Part shown: one piece after another, positions 25,743-34,704 of the stretch
Position numbering within the stretch: the stretch's first letter is position 1
How the letters are laid out: every line of letters begins with the position of its first letter
Origin: Paenibacillus sp. L3-i20
GTDB lineage: Bacteria; Bacillota; Bacilli; Paenibacillales; Paenibacillaceae
DNA length: 64,000 bases
Direction: 5' to 3'
NCBI RefSeq assembly: GCF_022180385.2
Contig: NZ_BQME02000001.1
Location: forward strand, 2,407,636 to 2,471,635
Notes under the pieces: model-generated
The model's database searches: none
What the model saw: the letters and a program-made list of their open reading frames with translations, nothing else
Told to the model about the DNA's origin: nothing
Translations under genes and position numbers: made by a program

Positions 25743-26561
25743 ATGATTCAATATCAAAGTGAACAAGTAACGGTATTTCAAAGCGAACTATTTCAGACGA
25801 CCTCGACGGTCATTCAAACGAATGAAATTGTACTTATTGTAGATCCTAACTGGCTTGCGGGTGAAGTTGAAGCGATTAAACAATATGTTAATACGATAAA
25901 AAGGGAGCGGGATACCTATCTCTTGTTTACGCATGGAGACTTTGATCATATTATCGGATATCAAGCGTTTCCAGATGCAAAAGTGATTGGGAGCGCGGGA
26001 CTACATCATCATCCGGAGAAAAAGCAGAAGCTTGAGATGATCCGAGAGTTCGATGCCAAAAATTATATTAGTAGAAATTATCCGATCGAATTTCCAATGG
26101 TGGATATCGTTATACATGAGGATGGGCAGCAACTTCAGTTGGGAAATACTTCGATAACGTTCTATTTGGCTCCTGGTCATACGGCAGATGGATTGATTAC
26201 AGTAGTAGAGTCGCTCGGAGTTATGATTGCAGGTGACTATCTATCGAATTTTGAGCTGCCTTTTATTTATGATAGCGCAAAAGCGTATGTCCAGACTTTG
26301 GAGAAAGCCAAGCAAATTTTTTCTGCACATGCGATTAACCTGCTCGTGCCGGGTCATGGACAAGTATCAGACGATTCAGCTGAGATGAAAAGGCGTTTGG
26401 AAATGGCTGCTGATTATTTAAACCGACTTATCGAGGCAGTTTTATTGAGCGATGATATCACAATAGACGCACTTTATAAGGAACATGCCTATTTGTCTTC
26501 TTTTACAGAGTTTTGTCACGAAGAAAATATACGAATCATTAGAAGTGAATTCATCACCTAA
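25743..26561 (+). CDS. MBL-fold metallohydrolase
   Basis: A 272-residue metallo-beta-lactamase-fold enzyme. The metal motif reads THGDFDH, an HxDxDH variant of the usual HxHxDH; the other ligands are His in APGHTADG, Asp in IAGDYLSN and His in VPGHGQ. The variant motif is known in some branches, so the protein may bind one metal or use a different pair. A helical C-terminal region (about 205-272) follows. It is divergent from the regulator/MFS operon and followed by an alpha/beta hydrolase on the same strand. The substrate is unknown. Confidence 0.85.
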   Translation: MIQYQSEQVTVFQSELFQTTSTVIQTNEIVLIVDPNWLAGEVEAIKQYVNTIKRERDTYLLFTHGDFDHIIGYQAFPDAKVIGSAGLHHHPEKKQKLEMIREFDAKNYISRNYPIEFPMVDIVIHEDGQQLQLGNTSITFYLAPGHTADGLITVVESLGVMIAGDYLSNFELPFIYDSAKAYVQTLEKAKQIFSAHAINLLVPGHGQVSDDSAEMKRRLEMAADYLNRLIEAVLLSDDITIDALYKEHAYLSSFTEFCHEENIRIIRSEFIT

Positions 26562-26621
26562 GTTTCCCTAGGAGAGTATCTTGTTATAGATACTGTTTTT
26601 GTTGAAGGAGGGAATGGGTGC

Positions 26622-27404
26622 TTGGGTTACTTTGTTACTGTTGAGCCAGGTGTAAATATTTTTGTAGAAGATATAAATCCTAGAGGGAACAAAACGATAT
26701 TTTTTATACATGGCTGGCCTTTAAGTCATAAGCAATTTGAGTATCAGTTCAACGTGCTTCCTAAATTGGGATTCCGCTGTATAGGCATTGACTGGAGAGG
26801 ATTCGGCAATTCGGATAAGCCATACACAGGTTATAATTATGACAGGTTAGCGGATGATGTCCGGGCGGTTATTGATGCATTGCAGCTAAGAAATATCACA
26901 TTGGCAGGTCACTCCACAGGAGGGGCAATATCGATTCGATATATGGCGCGGCATCAAGGTCATGGCGTATCGAAGCTTGTTCTTATTGACGCTGCATCCC
27001 CAATAGGGGTCACACCAGAAGTAGCAGAAAAGTTTATTAGCGGAACGCTAAATGATCGACCCAAAATGTTGCGGGAAGTAACGGATATCTTCTTTTTCCA
27101 ATATGTTACCGGCCCATTCGCTGATTGGTTTTTACAACTTGGTTTGCAAGCAGCAAGCTGGGCGACCGCATCTATTATGGCAATGTTAAGAGATGAAAAT
27201 GTGTACAATGATCTTGGCAAAATCGTTGCACCTACATTAATTATTCATGGCATTCATGATAAAGTCGTTCCGTTCGCACGAGCTGAAGAAACACATAAGT
27301 TAATAAAAAGTTCACAGCTTGTTCCGTTCCAATATAGTGGTCACGCTGCTTTTTGGGAGGAACGCGATAAGTTTAATACATTGTTGCAGCAGTTTATTGG
27401 CTAA
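26622..27404 (+). CDS. Alpha/beta hydrolase
   Basis: A 260-residue hydrolase with a TTG start behind GAAGGAGGG. The oxyanion loop is FFIHGWPLSHKQ, the nucleophile Ser is in AGHSTGG (about residue 95), the acid is in HGIHDKVVP and the catalytic His is in QYSGHAAFWEE. The RGFGNSDKP motif and overall plan match the family of haloperoxidase-like esterases and lactonases. It is 60 bases behind the MBL gene and may be co-transcribed with it. A terminator follows. No substrate can be named from sequence. Confidence 0.88.
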   Translation: MGYFVTVEPGVNIFVEDINPRGNKTIFFIHGWPLSHKQFEYQFNVLPKLGFRCIGIDWRGFGNSDKPYTGYNYDRLADDVRAVIDALQLRNITLAGHSTGGAISIRYMARHQGHGVSKLVLIDAASPIGVTPEVAEKFISGTLNDRPKMLREVTDIFFFQYVTGPFADWFLQLGLQAASWATASIMAMLRDENVYNDLGKIVAPTLIIHGIHDKVVPFARAEETHKLIKSSQLVPFQYSGHAAFWEERDKFNTLLQQFIG

Positions 27405-27437
27405 ATACTTTGGTGATATGTTGCCATTTAAAATGGA

Positions 27438-27470
27438 TAAGGGTGTCCAAAGGGGCATCCTTTTTCTTTT
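27438..27470 (+). terminator. Rho-independent terminator
   Basis: AAGGGTGTCC (27439-27448) pairs with GGGGCATCCTT (27452-27462) using G:U pairs, followed by TTTTCTTTT. Confidence 0.7.
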
Positions 27471-27477
27471 CTCATTA

Positions 27478-27700
27478 TGGATTTTGGAGGGTGCCGATAA
27501 AAGTGAAGTTAATGCCTTAAAGGGGGAATTTAATTTTAGCGGCGATCCAAATATGCAAGCATTTTTATATGCAATGTGGGAGCCGTTCGTTTTCAAAATG
27601 GTTGTCGGATAACGCCTATGCGGTCTATTTAATACACCCGCCGATTATTGTTGGTTGGACAATCCAAAATAGAAACATTTCACTTCATTCATCCGTCTAA
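27478..27700 (+). pseudogene. Remnant of an acyltransferase-3 family membrane protein
   Basis: Two short frames preserve the C-terminal part of an acyltransferase 3 (OafA-like) protein. The first reads SGDPNMQAFLYAMWEPFV, the second, one base out of frame from about 27591, reads FSKWLSDNAYAVYLIHPP and runs to the stop at 27698-27700. YAVYLIHPP is a typical block of this family. The part between WEPF and FSKW, normally some tens of residues, is missing, and there is no 5' end. It is a real deletion, not a read error. Confidence 0.75.
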
Positions 27701-27724
27701 TTGGAAAAGAGTGGAGGTATGCTT

Positions 27725-29956
27725 GTGCGTAATTTGTTTAATTCATGTCTATCTCTTAGCAAATATTTAGTCATAGTGCTTGGTGTAGTTATTCTATTAG
27801 CAGGGTGTACGAAACAATCAGAAAAGATAGAGTCTACTGAAAAACCGTATGCTCAGGAAGTCCGGACGACCTCCCCACCGTCTTTAAATCCAGAAGAAAT
27901 AATGCATACAGTTGCTAAAGAGCGAGTGAATTTAAAGTATTCGGCTCCTATTTTCAAAGAAAAAGTAACAGATTTGCAAGCCCCATTAGGGATGTTTGAC
28001 TATGGTTTATTGAAGGACTCCTTCGAACTTGTTGCATATGATGGGGACTGGGTGTCTGTAGAAAAAAGTGACAAGGAGCAGGCTTGGATTCCTGTTTGGT
28101 ATAGTACCGAAGCTGCGAATGACATTCGCAAAGAGTCTTTGACCCGACTTAATTTAAAGAAGAATGCTACACTATCCCTGTTTCCATCGAGTGAATTAAA
28201 GCAAGAGATCTTTAGCGGTGAACAGCCACTGTACAGCGTACATAAGTGGAAAGAATGGTTTGGTGTTTCTGGTACCTCTAAGTCTTGGTATGAAGTGGGG
28301 CAGATTTATGCACCTGTGTTACTTTGGATCCATGAATCTGAAGTAGATAGGTTGGAAAAGGTAGAGGACGATCTATGGGAAGTAGGCGCAGTGATTCCAG
28401 TAAATATTATTCAGGACCTTATAGAGGACAAACTCAAAAAGGGAATACAGCAATCATTCGTGGAGCAGTTGCTTGGATCACCCAGTAATGTCGAAACATC
28501 GAGCAATTTGAATTTTACAGGTGAACCTATGCATCTTGGTACGATATGGCGTTATGAGCATGAAAGCATGCATCTCGCACTTACATTCTCTAAAGCTAAA
28601 AAGCTCGAAAGTTGGACTTGGTCGCCATTCACAGATCCGCTCAAAATAGATTACAACCATGGGGATGATGCATTGCTCCATTCCTTTCCAGTACCTGCCT
28701 CTGCTAAGGTCAACTGGAGCTGGAGAAATAAAGGAACGTTACCCTTTACGTATTTAGAGGGAGCTACTGATGACGTTGTACTCGTAAGAGGTGACGATGG
28801 AGGTTATAGTGGTATGCATGATGATTCAAGCATCTACGCTATTGATCAACAAAGTGGTAAAACGCTTTGGCAAATTGATGCTGGTTTTGGTTGGGCATAT
28901 ACGAAGATGGACGAAGAACGAGGGCGGGTTACCGTCTATACACCATACGATCCAAACAAAAAAACCTACCGTCATCAGGTGCGGAATGTGCGACTTTCGG
29001 ATGGGAAGACGCTGTGGAACTATAGATTCCCGACTGAAGGCAATTGGATGATGACCGGAGCAGAGGGGGTAATTATTTTCTACAGGAAGTCATTAGAAGA
29101 AGACGGTCTAATTATTACGCTGGATATGGAGACTGGAAGGCTACTGTGGGAGAAACCATTTAAAGAACCTTTTCGAGTGTTGAATGATAGTGAAAAAGAA
29201 CCTTTTATTTTGATAAAGCAGCCATATACAGTGTACGCACTCAATCCCCAAACAGGAAAGTTGGAATGGGAGATGAATGCGAATGCGAAGGAAGTTCTGG
29301 CTGATGAGGAAGCGTATAGGAATGTTTATGAAGAACAACGTAGAAACCCTCTTGATCCCGATAAATCCTATCGGTGGGTGGGGATTGGCAACCAAATGAT
29401 GTTAATTGATCTAGCATCGGGTAATGTTAGAGCTAGTTATGAATTGCGATTGAAGGAAAAAATCACTATTGTGGACGATAAGTATTTGCTCGTTCAAGCA
29501 GCGACCGATGCATTTGACTTCGGGGATGGAACAACGTTCGAAACGTCATTTTATGATGTAATCCGAGAAAAGTCGATATGGACAATACCCGGAAGAGCTT
29601 CAGGAGCAGTAATAGAAGGTGATCGAATATATCTAGCTATAGATGGTATACCTTCTGCCCTTAATAAAAGGACTGGAGCCGTTGAGTGGCAAACGACCAT
29701 AGTTGAACACCCGCCTGCTCAGGTAAGTGCACTGTTAGCGGAGCCGTTGTTATATTGGGTGGGAGGAGATTTATTACGATTAAACAAAGCCGATGGGAGC
29801 ATGAATAGCCGGTTTCAGAACGTACTTCTAGGCTACCCGGATGGGAGAGGGCAATCTATAAGTGACGGACTATTCAATCGTGAAGGAGATAGCATTTACT
29901 TAGGCTCAGCGAATGGATATTTCTCCAAGTTTAATGTGAAACAATTCAAAGAGTAG
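27725..29956 (+). CDS. Lipoprotein with SH3-like region and PQQ-like beta-propeller
   Basis: About 743 residues. I start at the GTG at 27725, 7 bases behind GGAGG; an ATG at 27719 is too close to that site. The signal peptide ends in the lipobox LLAGC. Residues 65-210 look like two SH3-type modules (FELVAYDGDWVSVEKSDKE...AWIPVWY and WFGVSGTSKSWYEVGQIYAP). The C-terminal 400 residues carry PQQ-like propeller repeats, each with a T/GK-xLWxxx motif: KTLWQIDAG, KTLWNYRFP, RLLWEKPF, KLEWEMNA, AVEWQTTI. It is probably a surface-exposed scaffold or sensor; no enzyme residues are seen. Confidence 0.8.
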   Translation: MRNLFNSCLSLSKYLVIVLGVVILLAGCTKQSEKIESTEKPYAQEVRTTSPPSLNPEEIMHTVAKERVNLKYSAPIFKEKVTDLQAPLGMFDYGLLKDSFELVAYDGDWVSVEKSDKEQAWIPVWYSTEAANDIRKESLTRLNLKKNATLSLFPSSELKQEIFSGEQPLYSVHKWKEWFGVSGTSKSWYEVGQIYAPVLLWIHESEVDRLEKVEDDLWEVGAVIPVNIIQDLIEDKLKKGIQQSFVEQLLGSPSNVETSSNLNFTGEPMHLGTIWRYEHESMHLALTFSKAKKLESWTWSPFTDPLKIDYNHGDDALLHSFPVPASAKVNWSWRNKGTLPFTYLEGATDDVVLVRGDDGGYSGMHDDSSIYAIDQQSGKTLWQIDAGFGWAYTKMDEERGRVTVYTPYDPNKKTYRHQVRNVRLSDGKTLWNYRFPTEGNWMMTGAEGVIIFYRKSLEEDGLIITLDMETGRLLWEKPFKEPFRVLNDSEKEPFILIKQPYTVYALNPQTGKLEWEMNANAKEVLADEEAYRNVYEEQRRNPLDPDKSYRWVGIGNQMMLIDLASGNVRASYELRLKEKITIVDDKYLLVQAATDAFDFGDGTTFETSFYDVIREKSIWTIPGRASGAVIEGDRIYLAIDGIPSALNKRTGAVEWQTTIVEHPPAQVSALLAEPLLYWVGGDLLRLNKADGSMNSRFQNVLLGYPDGRGQSISDGLFNREGDSIYLGSANGYFSKFNVKQFKE

Positions 29957-29997
29957 GGTAGCTCATTATGAAAATGTTCCTCTAAAGTCTACACTTA

Positions 29998-30047
29998 CAA
30001 AAGGAGCTATTCGAGGTGATTCCATCACCAGGAATAGCTCCTTTACT
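29998..30047. terminator. Bidirectional terminator
   Basis: AAAAGGAGCTATTC / GAATAGCTCCTTT with an inner hairpin GGTGATTCCATCACC, between the converging lipoprotein and WYL genes. Confidence 0.8.
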
Positions 30048-30048
30048 G

Positions 30049-30855
30049 TTACTCCTCACCCACACTATAACGACCCAGCGCTTTAGAAGATGTTTCACGC
30101 ATTCGGTGCTGTAGATAGTTCCCTTCAACGATCTTAACTCGCAGCCCAAGAAGACGTATCTTAGACAAGAGAAACTCACTTTCATCAGAGGGATAGGTCA
30201 CTCTAATATGATAGACATTTAATTTTTCGTTATAGCTGACGGACTTCTCAAAGCAAGAAAAAGCATATAATATTCGTGATAATTCTGCGTTATATGTTTG
30301 AATGATCTCAATGACGGCATGTTTTTTACGCTGTTCTTGTAATCTAGCAATACGTGCTTTTAAATCCGTAATTCGATGCATAGGTAGATCTTTCTCTTCA
30401 ATAGATACAATATTTTGCAGCTTGGTGGACATGAGAGAACGTCCAGAAGTATTGTACCAGAGTAAGTACCACTCACGTTTTACCATAGAATACTCGAGCT
30501 TATAAGGGAGTCCTGACAGATTTTCTTTGACCCCGCCATGCTTGATGTTGCAAGAGAGAACAATTCCCTTGTCCATCATAATCATCCGCCGAAGCTGGCG
30601 GAGAAGTGGATGATAAACATGCCGCACAATACTTTTAGCCTTTTCTGTAATGATGCTGCTAACTTCAGCAGTGGCTTCATCTTGCAATAACGTCTGAAGT
30701 TTAAGTAGAGTTTCTGGGGCAAAAGCTTCTCTAGCGGCAGGGAGGCCTAACATGGTTTTCACCCATGAGCGTTCCTGACTGGTTAGTGCAATCGTTCCTG
30801 ATTCATCAAGACGAGAGATGATTTGGTAATTAAATATTTTTTCAAAGGGATTCAT
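30049..30855 (-). CDS. WYL-domain type regulator (second of a pair)
   Basis: About 268 residues. I start at the ATG at 30855 (MNPFEKIFNYQII), which overlaps the end of the upstream WYL gene by 14 bases. The sequence resembles WYL proteins: a central RMIMMDKGIVLSC...LPYKLEYSMVKREWYLLWYN with sensor-type beta strands, then a C-terminal WCX-like region (VYHIRVTYPSDESEFLLSKIRLLG). A classic winged helix is not clear at the N-terminus. It is co-translated with the larger WYL gene, and both face away from the nucleotidyltransferase and rtcB genes. Paired WYL proteins often act together on one promoter. Confidence 0.75.
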   Translation of the reverse strand: MNPFEKIFNYQIISRLDESGTIALTSQERSWVKTMLGLPAAREAFAPETLLKLQTLLQDEATAEVSSIITEKAKSIVRHVYHPLLRQLRRMIMMDKGIVLSCNIKHGGVKENLSGLPYKLEYSMVKREWYLLWYNTSGRSLMSTKLQNIVSIEEKDLPMHRITDLKARIARLQEQRKKHAVIEIIQTYNAELSRILYAFSCFEKSVSYNEKLNVYHIRVTYPSDESEFLLSKIRLLGLRVKIVEGNYLQHRMRETSSKALGRYSVGEE

Positions 30856-32155
30856 AGTACGTTTGAATCTCCTTCCATTCTTTAATAAACTCTTGGCGCA
30901 GCCAAGCAGGCTCAAGTACCTCACAGCTTGATCCGAAGCTTCGCAGCCACGGCTTTATTTCAAAGATGCCATTGACCGTAATTTCAAACAGGAATGTTGA
31001 CTCAGATTCCTCTATAATTGAACCCCATTGTCCCTGTGCAACAACTCGCTCCCTAACAAAATTCACGCCAGATCTATCGGGGTTATAAAAGCGTGCCACA
31101 ACTTTAGAGGGACGGAGTGTATCTGTAACCCAACTGTTTCTAAGCTGCTCGTCAGCATGATTTTTAGCTCGTATAAACTCTTCTTCCGAGGCGGGATCAC
31201 TTTCTTCCATCTGAGTTAGCCCTTCCATCCGAAACTTGATAAGACCTTTCCCAGTTTTATGTCCGATTAAATACCAGCGACCGTATTGATGGTCATATAC
31301 AACCTGAATGGGAAGAATAGTTTCTGTAACCCCGTTTGACTCTCGTTCGAAGAGGGGATTCGTGTTTTGTGAGGCATAGCTATTATTCTTTTTAGGAGAA
31401 AAATATAGAAAACGTAGCTTTCTCCGCTGCTTTATGGCGCCAAAAATAGTATGCAGATGAGCTTCGTCAAGAATTCGTGAATGATAGTGGTACTTGTATC
31501 GATGGGTATCTTCAACATCCCACTTGAACGATCGGTTGCTCAATGCTTTCTTGAGCGTATCTCGCAGCAGATAGCCTTGGACAGAAGGCACTTGTGTATT
31601 GGACATCACGTCAACGAAATCGTAGAGATCGAGCAACTCATCATCTGATAATTGATCGATTAAATCGTTAGCAACCCTGTATGTATAAGGTCGAGTGCTA
31701 TCTATCCGAATAACAACGCCTATATCACCTAAATATTTTAGGTCTTTACGTATCGTTTTTTCATCAGGTGGTGGAAATTCGGCGGGCATTTGTGCGCTGC
31801 AATAATCCATTATTTCTTTAGCTGTAAGTTCTTGAGATTGTAATAAAGTTAATAATAAAGACAGCCGAATACTTTCCGATTCCTTTAATGACTTTGCCCG
31901 AAAGAGGAATAGGAGCAGCGGGTCTGCCGACTCATAATAGCTATAATTTATTCCTTCTGTTAGCTCAGTAGCTTGATAGGAAGGAAGATGTTGCTTCAAA
32001 CTGCTCATCATGTCTTTCAGATGCCGTAGCGTTTTGTCATAAGTATGCACAGAAATGCCAAGTCGAGCCGCAAACTGTTGCCTATTGTAAGCTCCTCCCG
32101 CTAATGAGAGCATACGGAGAAATTGAATTTCTTTATCGAAGCTTTCTCGGGCCAC
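30842..32155 (-). CDS. WYL-domain transcriptional regulator
   Basis: About 437 residues, with the GTG at 32155 as start because GGAGGT lies 6 bases before it. The N-terminus has two helix-turn-helix-like units (YNRQQFAARLGISVHTYDKTLRHL and PDEKTIRKDLKYLGDIGVVI). The WYL domain follows: KQRRKLRFLYFSPKK, ETILPIQVVYDHQYGRWYLIGHK (the WYL-type core) and a C-terminal WCX extension. WYL domains sense nucleic-acid or nucleotide ligands in several bacterial stress and defence systems. Its divergent position next to rtcB suggests control of the RNA-repair genes, perhaps by RNA ends or DNA damage. Confidence 0.85.
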   Translation of the reverse strand: MARESFDKEIQFLRMLSLAGGAYNRQQFAARLGISVHTYDKTLRHLKDMMSSLKQHLPSYQATELTEGINYSYYESADPLLLFLFRAKSLKESESIRLSLLLTLLQSQELTAKEIMDYCSAQMPAEFPPPDEKTIRKDLKYLGDIGVVIRIDSTRPYTYRVANDLIDQLSDDELLDLYDFVDVMSNTQVPSVQGYLLRDTLKKALSNRSFKWDVEDTHRYKYHYHSRILDEAHLHTIFGAIKQRRKLRFLYFSPKKNNSYASQNTNPLFERESNGVTETILPIQVVYDHQYGRWYLIGHKTGKGLIKFRMEGLTQMEESDPASEEEFIRAKNHADEQLRNSWVTDTLRPSKVVARFYNPDRSGVNFVRERVVAQGQWGSIIEESESTFLFEITVNGIFEIKPWLRSFGSSCEVLEPAWLRQEFIKEWKEIQTYYESL

Positions 32156-32374
32156 ATGACCACCTCCAGCAAAATGTATTAACACGCTAAACTCCATTGT
32201 AGCTCCAATGAATAGTAAATTGAATGGATATTTTTATTCGTTGCCATACATTCGCCATGTTCGAATAGCTATATATGAGCGAAGATAGTAACAGAAAGCA
32301 GCAACTGAAACCGTATCAAATAGTATTGTTGGGGCATTGGGAAGAGTTATTTTGAATTGTAGGGGCTGATCATC
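32156..32374. promoter_or_regulatory. Divergent control region of the WYL pair and the RtcB operon
   Basis: About 220 bases between divergent genes, without coding potential. ATTCG...TTCGAAT elements near 32239-32265 (GCCATGTTCGAATAGCTATATATGAGCGAA) give short inverted repeats, including TTCGC / GCGAA. These are candidates for WYL binding but are weak by eye. Confidence 0.35.
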
Positions 32375-33157
32375 ATGAAAGACATGACACAACTAATCAA
32401 GGAACAATTGAAACAATTAGAAAACGATGAGCAAGTTTGCATCCTTTATGCCTGTGAATCGGGCAGCAGGGCGTGGGGTTTTCCTTCAAAAGATAGTGAT
32501 TACGATGTTCGTTTTATATATGTAAGAAGACCGGAGTGGTATTTGTCGATATTCGAACAGCGGGATGTGATCGAGAGACCGATCAATGACATGCTCGACA
32601 TCAGCGGTTGGGATTTAAAGAAGACACTAAATCTATTCCGCAAGTCAAACCCACCGTTGCTGGAGTGGCTGCAATCACCTATTCAATATGAAGAAAAATA
32701 TAGTGTAGCTCAGCAAATTCGAGAGCTATCACCGCTAACTTTCTCGCCAGTATCTTGCATGTATCACTACTTGAACATGGCTCGCGGAAATTATCGGGAT
32801 TACTTACAAGGCGATCGAGTGAAAATAAAGAAGTACTTCTATGTACTGCGCCCAATTCTCGCATGTGAGTGGATCGAACAATATAACGAAATGCCCCCAA
32901 TGGAATTTGATGAGCTGGTAGAGAACTTACTCCCTATAGGAGGTAAACTTCGGGAATCAATAGAACAACTGCTAGTCCGGAAAAAAGCAGGCGATGAATT
33001 AGACTACGAGCGCCGTATAAGCCCGATCAATGATTATTTGGAGGAAAGAATAGCGTATTTTGAACGAATAACAGGTTCTATGAGGTCGCCAAAAAGCAAT
33101 CATGATGAACATCTTGATGCTCTGTTCAGAACAGCATTACGAGAAGTATGGGGCTAG
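32375..33157 (+). CDS. YcgL-type nucleotidyltransferase
   Basis: A 260-residue member of the nucleotidyltransferase superfamily (COG3541-like). The signature is GSRAWGFPSKDSDYDVRFIY (about residues 30-49): GSR with the catalytic Asp pair DYDVRF. The helical C-terminal half contains CMYHYLNMARGNYRDYL and KKYFYVLRPILACEWI. Such enzymes transfer a nucleotide to RNA, DNA or protein; the exact substrate is not known. It lies about 150 bases upstream of rtcB in the same direction, and COG3541 members often neighbour rtcB, which points to work on RNA ends. Confidence 0.85.
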   Translation: MKDMTQLIKEQLKQLENDEQVCILYACESGSRAWGFPSKDSDYDVRFIYVRRPEWYLSIFEQRDVIERPINDMLDISGWDLKKTLNLFRKSNPPLLEWLQSPIQYEEKYSVAQQIRELSPLTFSPVSCMYHYLNMARGNYRDYLQGDRVKIKKYFYVLRPILACEWIEQYNEMPPMEFDELVENLLPIGGKLRESIEQLLVRKKAGDELDYERRISPINDYLEERIAYFERITGSMRSPKSNHDEHLDALFRTALREVWG

Positions 33158-33311
33158 TAGACTTTAGCTAAGTAAATGAGATCATGGGAGGAAGATTACC
33201 CCAAAGCTGCGAAACTCAGCTAAGGAGTATCACATGGGTCAACGTTTACTTGCTAAGGAAAAGAGATTATCCCTAGATTATAAAAATGGAAATGTAGGAG
33301 GTTGTAATAAA

Positions 33312-34538
33312 ATGGCTTACCAAACGATTAATGGCGTCCGAGTCTGGGGCAATCCAGATCCGGGTGCAATGCTGCAAGCTGAAACATGTGCGAAGCATGG
33401 GAATGTAGTGCAAACTTTACTGATGGCTGATCATCATAAAGGCTACAGTCAACCGATAGGTGGAGTAGTAGCTTATGATGGGCAAATATCGCCTTCGGGC
33501 GTTGGATACGATATTGGATGTGGCAACAAGGCTGTTCGGACTACGCTGATGGCAAAAGATATTGGGCCGAAGCTCTCTGGATTGATGGATCAGATAGCAA
33601 GGAAGGTGTCATTTGGTGTAGGCCGTGTGAACAAAGATAAAGTTGATCACGACTTGTTTGATGATCCAGATTGGAGTGTCTATGGGGCTATTGGTCGGCA
33701 TGAACTGGATAAGTTGAAGACTCTAGCTCGGGATCAACTAGGAACAGTCGGAAGCGGGAACCATTATGTAGATTTGTTTGAGGAAGAAGCAACGGGCAGA
33801 CTGTGGATTGGGAATCACTTTGGGAGTCGTGGATTTGGTCACAAAACAGCTAGCGGATTTTTGAATCTAGCTGCTGGAAGGGGCTTTTTAGCTAATGCTC
33901 CCGGTGAGAGTATGGACCAACCACCCGTATTGCTTAATATGGATAGTGAGCTAGGCGACATGTATTACCGTGCGATGAAGCTTGCTGGCAGATATGCTTA
34001 TGCTGGAAGAGACTACGTCATCGATGAAGTTCTTTCTATTATTGGAGCGGAAATAGATTTTGAAGTGCATAATCATCATAACTATGCATGGAAGGAAAAC
34101 CATAATGGCAAGGATACGATCGTCGTTCGTAAAGGTGCAACACCTTCTGCTCCAGGTCAGTTAGGTTTTATTGGAGGCAGCATGTGTGACATATCCGTTA
34201 TTGTGAAGGGAAAGGACTCTATCGAAAATCGGGATTCGTTCTATAGCACCGTGCATGGAGCGGGACGCACAATGAGCCGTACACAAGCAGCAGGCAAGAT
34301 GAACTGGAAAACAAGAAAACGTACGGGCGGACAAATTTCTATTGAGCAAATGATGGCAGCCGTTCGGAGTTTTGGCATCGAGCTTCGTGGGGCAGGAACT
34401 GACGAAAGTCCATTTGTTTATCGGAAATTGCAAGAGGTGTTGGATGCACATAAGGATACGATTGATGTTCTACATGTTCTGAAACCAATTGGAGTATGTA
34501 TGGCAGGTGCGAATGAGTTTGATCCTTATAAGGATTGA
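33312..34538 (+). CDS. rtcB: RtcB family RNA ligase
   Basis: About 408 residues, start at the ATG at 33312 behind GTAGGAGG; the frame is open to 33234 without a site. RtcB joins 2',3'-cyclic phosphate or 3'-phosphate RNA ends to 5'-OH ends using GTP and manganese. The family residues are present: metal-binding C70 in YDIGCGNKAV, GSGNHYVD, the histidines in NHHNYAWKE, and H315 in HGAGRTMSR, the guanylylated His. The size fits the shorter bacterial RtcB branch. With the nucleotidyltransferase and the divergent WYL regulators it forms a probable inducible RNA-repair locus. Confidence 0.95.
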   Translation: MAYQTINGVRVWGNPDPGAMLQAETCAKHGNVVQTLLMADHHKGYSQPIGGVVAYDGQISPSGVGYDIGCGNKAVRTTLMAKDIGPKLSGLMDQIARKVSFGVGRVNKDKVDHDLFDDPDWSVYGAIGRHELDKLKTLARDQLGTVGSGNHYVDLFEEEATGRLWIGNHFGSRGFGHKTASGFLNLAAGRGFLANAPGESMDQPPVLLNMDSELGDMYYRAMKLAGRYAYAGRDYVIDEVLSIIGAEIDFEVHNHHNYAWKENHNGKDTIVVRKGATPSAPGQLGFIGGSMCDISVIVKGKDSIENRDSFYSTVHGAGRTMSRTQAAGKMNWKTRKRTGGQISIEQMMAAVRSFGIELRGAGTDESPFVYRKLQEVLDAHKDTIDVLHVLKPIGVCMAGANEFDPYKD

Positions 34539-34590
34539 GGCTGGTATTACATCCAGCTGAAGCCAAACCAACGAGAAAGGAACAACCAAC

Positions 34591-34704
34591 ATGCCTATGT
34601 ACAATAAACTCGTTAGAGACAAAATTCCGCAAATCATCGAATCCAATGGTCAATCATTTGATGCCAACCGGCAACTCGAGTTAACTGATCCTCAGGAGCT
34701 ATAA
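34591..34704 (+). pseudogene. 5' fragment of a MazG-like phosphohydrolase gene
   Basis: The frame begins MPMYNKLVRDKIPQIIESNG, the standard N-terminus of small MazG-like/phosphoribosyl-ATP pyrophosphohydrolase-related proteins of about 100 residues, behind AAAGGAA. After about 22 codons it runs into DNA that on the other strand encodes an MFS protein, and it stops at 34702. The 3' two thirds are gone. The join lies near 34655-34665. Confidence 0.7.

Noticed and set aside
32200-32374. Small RNA or tRNA-like element near rtcB, as seen with Y RNAs in other Rtc loci
   Set aside because: Only short inverted repeats are visible; no stable cloverleaf or Y-RNA-like fold could be drawn.
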